From Bactericera cockerelli (lineage: Eukaryota > Arthropoda > Insecta > Hemiptera > Triozidae): a DNA stretch of 64,000 bases. The stretch is from NCBI GenBank assembly GCA_024516035.1, contig CM044959.1:36359876-36423875 (forward strand). The letters run 5' to 3'. The position numbers and the translations under genes are program-made. The notes beneath the pieces are model-generated. The model ran no database searches and was not told the origin of the DNA. It was given only the letters and a program-made list of their open reading frames with translations. Below, one piece after another: positions 44,568 through 53,482 of this stretch (the first letter of the stretch is position 1; each line of letters begins with the position of its first letter).

Positions 44568-44816
44568 GAGGAAAAATGACCAGCGACCAGTGGCGGAATT
44601 AGAGGCAAAAAAAAAATAATATTACAAAATATGGAAAAGTCCTATAATTCTGCGCTACCCACTAAAAATTGTTCTATAATAAAATAAGGTGTTCGGGGTC
44701 CACTCATACCTCGTGAGGAAAAATGAGCAGCGATCAGTGACGGAAATTTAGGCAAAAAAATAATATTAAAAGATATGGAAAAGTCCTATAATTCTGCGCT
44801 ACCCACTAAAAATTGT
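44568..44816 (+). mobile_element. Two tandem SINE family D tails next to the gap
   Basis: Two head-to-tail copies of the family D 3' half: AGCGATCAGTGACGGAAATT-like, then a run of A, AATAATATTA, TATGGAAAAGTCCTATAATT and CTGCGCTACCCACTAAAAAT. The first copy starts at the gap edge and is truncated; the second adds TTCGGGGTCCACTCATACCT. A longer array may be hidden in the gap. Confidence 0.85.
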
Positions 44817-44903
44817 TACATAATAAGTAATAACACAAGGAAACACATTTTTTTTTATATATTTGTAGGTACTTTTTTCTATCGACCGTACACTTTACTG
44901 TCC

Positions 44904-45117
44904 TGTCCCGGTAGCTCAGTGGTAAAGGCGGCACTCTGTGAATCCAGAGATTCCAGAGGTCGTGGAGTTCGAAACCCAGCCGGGACATGATAAGTTATCC
45001 TCCCATTTGGGATTTTTACCACATAATAATATGTCTTGGGCTTACTGCTGGAATAACGGGACTTTAATAGTCCTACTCGGGCAGTATAAATAAGGCGATA
45101 TTATTATTATTATTATT
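44904..45117 (+). mobile_element. tRNA-derived SINE, family C, best copy
   Basis: The head is tRNA-like: TCCCGGTAGCTCAGTGGTAA (acceptor strand and box A), CTCTG and CAGAG as an anticodon stem, GGAGTTCGAAACCC (box B) and a matching 3' acceptor strand GCCGGGA. A body follows (ATGTCTTGGGCTTACTGCTG; ACTCGGGCAGTATAAATAAG) and a TAT/TTA repeat tail. The extra body makes this a SINE rather than a tRNA gene. A diverged copy is at 19474-19695. Confidence 0.85.
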
Positions 45118-45702
45118 CCTTGTTAGAAGTAAAATAGAATATGCCACTGTCATCTGGGCTCCTAAAACAAAGTCCTATGTGTCAATGTTGGAGAATATAC
45201 AGGCTAAATTTTTGCGATCTGCGTTTAGAAAGGAGAATGGTTTCTACCCAACATATCCTAATGCCATATCACATAAACTATTAGCCGAAAATTTGGATCT
45301 CCAGAGTCTAGAGGATCGCAGAAAATATAATTATATAATGTTGTTATATAACATCCTAAATAACAATATTGATATACCATCTGCGATGGAACATATATCT
45401 TTCAAGGTTTCATTGTTGGGTTTGAGACAGAGAAAACAGTCACCCTTTTTCTCCTTTGGAGGTCCTAGTCTAAGCCCGGTATACAGTGACTCAACACTGC
45501 CCACAGCCATGGATACTTATAACATATATTCCTCAAATCTGGACTTTGCAGACCTACCTAGTGTTTTTAAAGAGAACACAAAATTTTTAATTTGTGAAAT
45601 CAAATCATAGTTTATAATTTATAATAGATAAGATAGGTTTAGACATTTTACTTAGTAATTGCTCTCGTTTGCAGGGCGTTAAGTAAAATTAAAAAAAAAA
45701 AA
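45118..45702 (+). mobile_element. Jockey-like LINE, 5'-truncated, with poly(A)
   Basis: An open frame to 45610 encodes VRSKIEYATVIWAPKTKSYV, then MLENIQAKFLRSAFRKENGF, a typical end of the reverse-transcriptase thumb of jockey-like LINEs, and a C-terminal tail. Catalytic motifs are missing because of 5' truncation. A 3' UTR of about 80 bases ends in AATTAAAAAAAAAAA (about 45690-45702). It sits directly after the family C SINE and just before the HINFP exon. Confidence 0.85.
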
Positions 45703-45723
45703 TATTATTTACTTTCCTCGCAG

Positions 45724-45914
45724 TGCAACCTGTGCAAGAAGTACTTCAGCACGGAGAGCCTCCTGCACAGCCACGTGCAGAACCACGTGTACACCAAGCA
45801 GTGCCACTTCTGCCAGGCCATGTGCCTCTCCGCCTCCACCCTGGCCACGCACATCCGCTACAAGCACCTGGACGGGCAGCACCACCTGTTCAAGTGCGGC
45901 CAGTGTGATTTCAA
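45724..45914 (+). CDS. HINFP: HINFP histone H4 transcription factor, internal exon
   Basis: HINFP (MIZF) is a C2H2 zinc-finger activator that binds histone H4 promoters at the G1/S transition. This exon codes for two full fingers and the start of a third: CNLCKKYFSTESLLHSHVQN, then CHFCQAMCLSASTLATHIRY, then HHLFKCGQCDFK. These align with the human HINFP fingers RFATERLLRDHMRNH and CPLPSSLRNHMRFRH. The acceptor is ACTTTCCTCGCAG at 45723 and the donor TTCAA|GTAAGA at 45915. It runs from phase 0 to phase 2. Codons are GC-rich against an AT-rich background. Exons coding for the N-terminal fingers are absent from the window, presumably lost at the 44468-44567 gap. Confidence 0.88.
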
Positions 45915-45939
45915 GTAAGATGAAAGAAAAAAGTCTACA

Positions 45940-46653
45940 TATTTGTGTGAATAAAAGAGTCAAGTGTGCCGAGTGTGATTTCAAGTAAGAAGAGAGGAAA
46001 AAGTCTACATATTTGTGTTAAAATTCATCGTAAATAAAATAGAATAGAATAGAATAAGGCCACTCACATTCGCTACAAGCACCTGGACGGGCAGCACCAC
46101 CTGTTCAAGTGCGGCGAGTGTGATTTTAAGTAAGAAGAGAAGAAAAAGTCTTCACATTTGTGTGAAAATAAAAGAGTCATCGTATATAAAGAGTCTTAGG
46201 GCGAAATAAACCTGTTCAAGTGTGCCGAGTGTGATTTCAAGTAAGAAGAGAGGAAAAAGTCTACATATTTGTTTGAAAATAAAAGAGTCATCGTATATAA
46301 AGAGTCTTAGGGCGAAATAAACCTGTTCAAGTGCGGCGAGTGTGATTTCAAGTAAGAAGAGACGAAAAAAATTGTACATATTTGTGTTAAAATTCATCGT
46401 AAATAGAATAGAATAGAATAGAATAAGGCCACGCACATCCGCTACAAGCACCTGGACGGGCAGCACCACCTGTTCAAGTGCGGCGAGTGTGATTTCAAGT
46501 AAGAAGATAAGATAAATTGTTTTATTTAGAATCAATATACATATAGTTTACAAAGCAACACTTTCCCTAAGCTATAATACAAAAAATGTGGGCTTCTAAG
46601 GAAGAGAAGAAAAAGTCTACAGATTTGTGTGAAAATAAATGAGTCATCGTATA
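45940..46653 (+). repeat. Array of HINFP exon-end plus splice-donor copies
   Basis: At least five degenerate copies of the last 25-75 bases of the HINFP exon, each followed by the intact donor and about 50 bases of intron. Donors lie at about 45985, 46130, 46240, 46351 and 46499, each reading GAGTGTGATTT(C/T)AAGTAAGA. Two units (about 46058-46130 and 46428-46500) reach further back into the exon (CACATCCGCTACAAGCACCT). A linker with AAAAGTCTACATATTTGTGT and GAGTCATCGTATATAAAGAG recurs. None has an obvious acceptor. A further copy is at about 58930-58975, past the element nest. Confidence 0.92.
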
Positions 46654-47528
46654 CAGGGTCTTCATAAAGTCTCACCCAGGCCTAGGTTTCTCGAAAACGA
46701 CTCAAAATATCAAAAAATGCAAAAACCCGTATTCCTTTATATTTAGGGGGATTGATTTTCAGCCAAAATTTTTTTGCCTACACGGCCCCAGTCAGGCTGG
46801 GCATGGACCAACTTTAAAATCTTAAATGGAATGGTATGTCTTGTGGCATATTGTTTTAAAGGTCTTATTAAGAGAAGTTCATTACAACAAATTTTAGTGA
46901 GCTACGACTTACCGTTCTCGAGATACAGGGTCGGACGTCCTGCGTAATATCCATATATTTTGACCTATAACCATGCGCGGATATAGCCCTCTTGTACTGG
47001 GGGGGCACAATCGCACGATATACCTAACTAGCGGGTTGCACCCGCCGCTTCGCAAGCCCCCCACCCCCACACACACACACCCACACAACCCCCCCCCCCC
47101 CCCACACACACACACATAGACACACAAATGTCAATATTTTTCGTGTCACCCATCCATTTCTTGTCCTTAATGGAGCTCAAGAATGGCTCATCCGCGATCA
47201 ATATGTCAAATCAAGACTCCAACCTTTGCAAAAACATTCACGCTTTGAGTTGATAGTTCGTCACGACATATTTCGAGGAAAAGTGTCATTCAGGTCAAAA
47301 AACGTAACTACTTTTTGTTTACGTAGCTCAAGAACGGCTCATCAGAATTTCGTGATTGATATCTCAAATGAAAACTTGAACCCTTGCTTAAAATTTTCTC
47401 TTTTTGAGTTGATATGCCGCCGCCGCGCGCCGTGGCGCCGTCATGACAAATTTTGAGGAAAAAAATGTCATTTCGGTCGAAATATGTGATTTTTTTGTGT
47501 CACCCATCCAGTTTTTGTCCTTACCCCG

Positions 47529-48103
47529 TGTCGAGGCCACATTAATCAATGGGTTAATATTGGTTGAAGCCCTGATGGGCTAATCTTTGCCATCTCAAAC
47601 CGACTTACAACTTGTAATTGTTTGCTATGATGCTACCTCGCATTTTTCGATTTCGAGCTCCCAGCTTTCAGTTGTTCTTGGTTCTTGGTAATTCTCTCGC
47701 TCGAGGTCGTAACATTTTAAAAGCTTCCCTGTAAGCGTTCCCCTTTGGAACTTTGTCAACTTACCAAGTGAAATTCCCCTTTGGAAACAATTTAAGTATA
47801 AAAAACAGTGCCTAGTGACTAGATAGCCTTTTTTAAACTTGTGCTAAAAGTATTCAATAACCTTTGATTTAGCTTACCGCGCCGCGGGATTCAGTGCTAG
47901 GGTAGGGTGCCACTCTAATTCCTATTATCCTTTGGCAAGGGTGGGTAAGTTAGGTATACATCTAAAAGGTACTCAAAGGTAAGATTGCACAATTCTTATT
48001 TATTTGGTTTTGGGATCTTAAAATTGTTCTAATGAACCATGTCGCCTAAAATATACAGTCCACTAAATATCGAAAATGCTAATGTGTGAAAAAAGATCAT
48101 ACA
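47529..48103 (+). repeat. BEL/Pao 5' LTR
   Basis: A 575-bp long terminal repeat, TGTCGAGG...ATCATACA, preceded by the 5-bp target duplication CCCCG (47524-47528). It looks identical to the 3' LTR throughout. TATAAAAAAC near 47797 may be the promoter TATA box. Confidence 0.95.
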
Positions 48104-48722
48104 TTTTCTTGGTCCTAGCGAGCCTGGATCAGAACAATTAGTTTAGTCCTTGCTATAGTTTTTTTAGAAAAATGAGCGGTCGTTATGTCGAGCCCTTTGC
48201 TCTACATAGCATGCTCCATTCTGATTGAGCCCTCTGCTCAATAGAAAGTTAATTTCCCATTTAAAAAATATTAACCCCATTGGTTATAATTTTTTGATTT
48301 GAGGCCTTTTGCCTATAAATTTATTAAGACATTTGAGCCCTCTGTTCATCTGTCCATATGAGTTTTCTTATAATATGAACACCTTGTTCTGTAATTGAAA
48401 TTTGGTAAAAATAACTCCTTGGAGTAATTTGCAGTACCTAACTGCTTAAAAACTTTCAGCTATATTGTTTCTAGTGCACTGTTGGTTATTGGATTTTATT
48501 GTATTTAATTTTTGATAAAAAAAATAATTATTTTATTATTGAATAAGTTGCTTTGAGTTTTCAGGTCAAAGTTAGGCACCCTCCTAATCTGATATTTAAT
48601 ACTAGAGTAATTTGTGTTCAATTTATTTTTTAAATTTATTTTAAAATTGAAATATTATTAACCTTTCTTGAACAATTCTTTATATAATTATATTTCTCTT
48701 GTTAATATTATCATAATTAACT

Positions 48723-50120
48723 ATGTCAAAGGCAACTCCTAAAGAACTGTTGGATATTGCTGAGAAAACTCGAGCTAGGTACTATCAGCGTTTACAGCGC
48801 TGTTATGACCTTATAAAGCTAGGGGATAGTAGAAAGGTTGAGTTTTTGCAACAAGCCAAGGTTGCAGACTCCACGTTTAACAAGCTTGAGGACGTTGTGG
48901 ATCAGATTTTAAAAATAAATTCTCAGTTAAAAGAGGATGAAACCCCACTTGAGACAGAGCAACAAAGTGCTGCCTGTGATGAGTTGTATTTTAAAATTAA
49001 AGCTCACGAAAGCATTTTGTTAGCTAGTCAAGAGAAGTTTGCCGCCACCAATGTAGTTCTGCCTCCCTTACAATTACCCACCTTTGGGGGTGATATTAAT
49101 AAATTTCCCGTGTTTTATTATTTATTTAAGTCTTTGGTACATGACAACCCAGATTTGTCAAACGACCAGCGCGTGCAACACCTAGTTGCCAGGCTTTCTG
49201 ATAAAGCGTTGTCTGTGGTTAGTGGAGTGCCCCCTATTGGTCAAAACTATCCAGTGATATGGAAAAATTTGGTTGATAAGTATTTGGATACGAGAGTACT
49301 ATTCAGTACCTATCTCGATCAGATATTAAGTCTGAAATCTGTGAAATCCGAGTCATTTGGTCAATTTAGTAATTTTGTAGACAAGTTTTCAACTGCTGTA
49401 GATTGTTTATCAGCATTGAATATTGAATCCCTTGGGTCTGTAATATTGTGTCATATCGGTGCCTCTAAACTTGACATAGACCTTAGAAAGCAATTTGAAT
49501 TAAAAGTTCAGGGTGAAAATAACCCTAAGGTTAACAAGCTCATAAGCTTTCTGAAAGATCAGGTAAAACTGGTTTCTAGAATCCAGTCGACATCGACGGA
49601 GAAAGATAATAAAAGTGCTTTCTCTAAGTCGCAGTCTACTTACAACTCATCTCGAGCTGTAGGTAATGTACATACATTTGTAACAAATGAAACCCCTGTG
49701 TGTAACTTGTGTAATAAAACTGATAAACACCCACTGTATAGGTGTGACAGTTTTTTGAAAATGTCAGTTTCTTGCAGGTTTACTTTTGTTAAGGAAAATC
49801 GCCTTTGCTTTTCTTGTCTAAAAGATTCTCACAGTTTAGGGCAGTGTCCGTCTAAAATGAGATGTCAAAAGTGTGAAGGTCGTCATAACACTCTCTTGCA
49901 CTTTGAGAATTCTATTGAAAAAAATATTGCCTCACGAGGTGATCGAACCCACGGGTCTGTAGAAGACTCGCGGGCGACAAGTTCTACGTCAAATAGTAAA
50001 TCGCTCTGTGCTACTACCGCTACTCATAACTCCACTGTATTGCTATCTACTGTTAAAGTAGAAACTAAAGATTCAAAGGGTAAAACTCACATGCTGAGAC
50101 TCTTGCTAAGACTCTGGTAG
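48723..50120 (+). CDS. BEL/Pao gag and start of protease
   Basis: A 465-codon frame. The N-terminal half is the DUF1759-type gag of BEL/Pao elements (LPPLQLPTFGGDINKFPVFY; a conserved gag core motif). Cys/His zinc-knuckle repeats follow at about residues 331-395 (CNLCNKTDKHPLYRC; CFSCLKDSHSLGQCPSKMRC; CQKCEGRH). It runs into the DUF1758-type aspartic protease but stops at TAG (50118) right where the active-site Asp should come. The following frame (+1) holds that site. Packaging and particle assembly are the expected roles. Confidence 0.92.
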   Translation: MSKATPKELLDIAEKTRARYYQRLQRCYDLIKLGDSRKVEFLQQAKVADSTFNKLEDVVDQILKINSQLKEDETPLETEQQSAACDELYFKIKAHESILLASQEKFAATNVVLPPLQLPTFGGDINKFPVFYYLFKSLVHDNPDLSNDQRVQHLVARLSDKALSVVSGVPPIGQNYPVIWKNLVDKYLDTRVLFSTYLDQILSLKSVKSESFGQFSNFVDKFSTAVDCLSALNIESLGSVILCHIGASKLDIDLRKQFELKVQGENNPKVNKLISFLKDQVKLVSRIQSTSTEKDNKSAFSKSQSTYNSSRAVGNVHTFVTNETPVCNLCNKTDKHPLYRCDSFLKMSVSCRFTFVKENRLCFSCLKDSHSLGQCPSKMRCQKCEGRHNTLLHFENSIEKNIASRGDRTHGSVEDSRATSSTSNSKSLCATTATHNSTVLLSTVKVETKDSKGKTHMLRLLLRLW

Positions 50121-51047
50121 CGAGAGTAATATTCTTGAGGAAAGTGTAGTGAAACAGTTGGGTCTAAAGCTGACTAAAGTCTCTAGCGCAGTACAGGGTA
50201 TTTGTGGCTTATCAAGTCAAATAAAAGGGAGAGTCGATTTTAAATTCAACTCCCGATTTGATAAAAATGTAAAATTTGCTGTTAAAGCTCTTGTAGTCAA
50301 GAACATTGCAGACAACTTGCCTTCTCAGCCTTTGAGTTTGGAGAGTATTTCTCACTTGCAAAATGTTGTCTTGTCGGATGACGAGTTTAACGTCTCTAAA
50401 CCTATTCAAGGTATTTTAGGAGCCTCTCTCTTCTCAGTTCTTTTGGAACCAGGCAAAGTCGTTGGTCCTGAGAACTCTCCTGTAGCTATTAACACCTCGT
50501 TAGGCTATACTGTTATGGGAGGGAGGTGTAATAATAATGTTACTACTAGTAATGATAAAAAATATTTTTGTGGTTTCCTTAACCAAAATTATGATGACAA
50601 TTTGGAAATGTCAATGAAAAAGTTTATGGAAATTGAAAACGTACCCTCTGCTGGTTTAACTAAGCCTGGTGATGTAGAGTGTGAAACCTTGTTTCAGTCT
50701 ACATTCACAAGAGAGGCTAATGGTAAGTTCAAGGTATCCTTGCCCTTCAAGGTGAGCCCTGATAAATTAGGAGAGTCTTATTATTTAGCTAAGAAAAGAT
50801 TTCTCAACTTGGAGAAAAAATTACTTAGGTCCGAAAATAATTCATTACACAGTCAGTACTGTGAGGTAATGAACGAATTTATAAGCAGTGGGTATATGTC
50901 ACAGGTATATGATGATAGTGCGCAAGAGGGCTATTATATACCGCAACACGTAGTGATACGAGATGATCACGCGTCCTTTAAGTTAAGGCCCGTGTTCGAT
51001 GCCAGTTGTGCCTCTACTTCTGGCATTTCACTTAATGATTTATTATA
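50110..51047 (+). pseudogene. BEL/Pao protease and start of reverse transcriptase (cut)
   Basis: In +1 relative to gag, this opens with the protease active-site DSGS (50110-50121), continues through the DUF1758 domain (VVLSDDEFNVSKPIQGILGA) and enters the reverse transcriptase (KLRPVFDASCASTSGISLND). It is then cut by the foldback element after TTATTA at 51045-51047. The ORF as seen runs a few codons into the foldback and stops at 51090. Both halves of pol are in the same frame, so the insertion is the only break here besides the shift. Confidence 0.9.
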
Positions 51048-53482
51048 CAGTATGTTTCAGAAAAGGTGGCCACCCCCTCGTAACTTTTGAACGCGACGGA
51101 ATTTTTCAATTCTGTAAAGTCCTAAGTATAGGAAGTGCCCTATGGCCCATCCTGTGGTCATACTTATTTTAGGCCCCGTTCGGTCCTTCCGCCTTTTAGG
51201 CCATATTTTTTCATTTTTCTCGCGAATTTTAAATGGAATGCTATACTTTTTATTCCTGTTAATTAAAGTCCAAATTAGGCTGAGTATAATAAGCTTTTAA
51301 TTTTTTCAAAAACCTTATCAGGGGCGGAGCTGGTAGGGTGCAAAGTTCAAAACTGTTACACCCTGTATTTCAGCGTTAGTTAGATTTTTTAAGTACAATT
51401 TTTATTTACATAGGTTCAAAATATTGTTTTACACCATATGAAATCAAAAAATATTCTTGTTTACACTTAATCAGGGCCGTAGTTAAGTTTTCGTAAAAGT
51501 ACTTTTTTTCTCACGTCAATTTTTCCGAAAATTAATGGTGTTTTCGAAATTGGCATTTTTAGAGGTGAAAGTCTGCAGTGACATATGTTTTTTATGCTTA
51601 AAATCGAAAGAAAACTTAACGGAGAAGCTATTAAGGTCATAAAAAAGAACATTTAACCTGCTAGTTTTTTCACAATAGTGTCCGGTAAAGTGGGTGAATT
51701 TCGTAATTATTGGATTTTTTTTGTTGAGGTAACACAATTAGCATAGAAAATAAATAGTACCTAATTAGGGAATAATACTTCAAATAACATAACAAAATAC
51801 AAAATTAAATAAAACAATTTCTTCTAAATCAGTGCCGGATTTTTTTTTTCTCTTTAAAATAATTGAATTGGTTTAATTATCACCCTCAAGTGTTTGGTAC
51901 TTGACCTGGTATTTTTTTTCTTCTTAAATTTCGAGATTATTGGATTCTTTGTTGTTGTTGAGAAAACACAATTTTTCTTTGAAACAAAAGAAAACTAGTT
52001 TTTCCATAAGAGTCCGGTGAAACGGATATTTTAAAAAAAATTAAGTTATCATATTTCTGTTAGTCACTTTCGTGTTATCACAACTACTCAAACTCGCTTT
52101 ACTAAATTTACGCTGAAACCGGGACTTGAACCACCGACCTCTAGGTTACAAGTCCGCCGCCTTATCCATCAAGCTACTGAGGTCGGTGAAACAGATAAAT
52201 TACGAAATAACTGGGGTTTCTTTTTAATTACACCATTGTTATACACAATAAATATTACCCTATAAGAGAATTAATCTTCACTTAACATAAATACATACGA
52301 AATTAAATGAAAAAAATCTTCTAAAAAAAACAAGAGTTTGGTACTTAACCTGGAAAATGGCCCTTTATTTGGAGACCTGGTATTCATTAATAGCAACACC
52401 AGTATGTTTTTTTTAATTTGGGTTTAATATCGCTTTCAACTGCAAAGTCATATGATCATATCACGACGGGGGTGTTACCCTCCATTCGCAGGAAACTCAC
52501 CAACCTGCTAACCACATTTATCTCACCCAGCCTGGGTTAGGCCGGAATGCCAGCATCACGAAGTCTTCACCACGCTGGACGATGCTTAATTTCGGTGATC
52601 CTACAAGAATCGTTGCATTCAACGCGCCATCCGACTGAACTTTGAAGAGTGAAAAAACGAGAGAGAGAGAAAAAAAAAAAAAAAAAAAAATCTGGCACTG
52701 ATTTAGAAGAAATTGTTTTATTTAATTTTGTATTTTGTTATGTTATTTGAAGTATTATTCCCTAATTAGGTACTATTTATTTTCTATGCTAATTGTGTTA
52801 CCTCAACAAAAAAAATCCAATAATTACGAAATTCACCCACTTTACCGGACACTATTGTGAAAAAACTAGCAGGTTAAATGTTCTTTTTTATGACCTTAAT
52901 AGGTTCTCCGTTAATTTTTCTTTCGATTTTAAGCATAAAAAACATATGTCACTGCAGATCTTCACCTCTAAAAATGCCAATTTCGAAAACACCATTAATT
53001 TTCGGAAAAATTGACGTGAGAAAAAAAGTACTTTTACGAAAACTTAACTACGGCCCTGATTAAGTGTAAACAAGAATATTTTTTGATTTCATATGGTGTA
53101 AAACAATATTTTGAACCTATGTAAATAAAAATTGTACTTAAAAAATCTAATTAACGCTGAAATACAGGGTGTAACAGTTTTGAACTTTGCACCCTACCAG
53201 TTCCGCCCCTGATAAGGTTTTTGAAAAAATTAAAAGCTTATTATACTCAGCCTAATTTGGACTTTAATTAACAGGAATAAAAAGTATAGCATTCCATTTA
53301 AAATTCGCGAGAAAAATGAAAAAATATGGCCTAAAAGGCGGAAGGACCGAACGGGGCCTAAAATAAGTATGACCACAGGATGGGCCATAGGGCACTTCCT
53401 ATACTTAGAACTTTACAGAATTGAAAAATTCCGTCGCGTTCAAAAGTTACGAGGGGGTGGCCACCTTTTCTGAAACATACTG
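51048..53482. mobile_element. Foldback element with 792-bp inverted arms
   Basis: A 2,435-bp element from CAGTATGTTTCAGAAAAGG to its complement, with a TA duplication (51046-51047, 53483-53484). The arms (51048-51838 and 52691-53482) are inverted copies that differ at only a few places by eye. The 850-bp centre holds a tRNA-like SINE piece (about 52113-52190, minus) and a 5S-derived SINE (52410-52640, minus). There is no transposase. The matching ORFs at 51467-51737 and 52793-53063 are the same arm sequence read twice and are not genes. The ends resemble mariner-type termini. Confidence 0.95.
52410..52640 (-). mobile_element. 5S-derived SINE inside the foldback element
   Basis: Minus-strand copy in the foldback centre: on the plus strand ATCGCTTTCAACTGCAAAGT, ATATCACGACGGGGGTGTTA, CAGCCTGGGTTAGGCCGG, CTGGACGATGCTTAATTTCGG and CATTCAACGCGCCATC. 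Fairly well preserved. Confidence 0.88.

Noticed and set aside
44904..44985. Possible tRNA gene with paired acceptor stem TCCCGG/CCGGGA
   Set aside because: The anticodon loop is not of standard size, and a SINE body shared with 19474-19695 follows directly.
45940..46535. Exon-end copies as real alternative HINFP exons
   Set aside because: None has a visible acceptor and most begin mid-finger; kept as repeats until transcript data show otherwise.
52113..52190. Possible tRNA gene on the minus strand (GATGGATAAGGCG...GGTTCAAGTCCCGG)
   Set aside because: The acceptor and T stems do not pair and similar scraps occur near 59520-59555; it is a tRNA-derived SINE piece inside the foldback element.
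51467..53063. Two pairs of nearly identical ORFs (about 61 and 73 codons) facing each other
   Set aside because: They are the same foldback arm read on both sides; no known domain and no coding bias.
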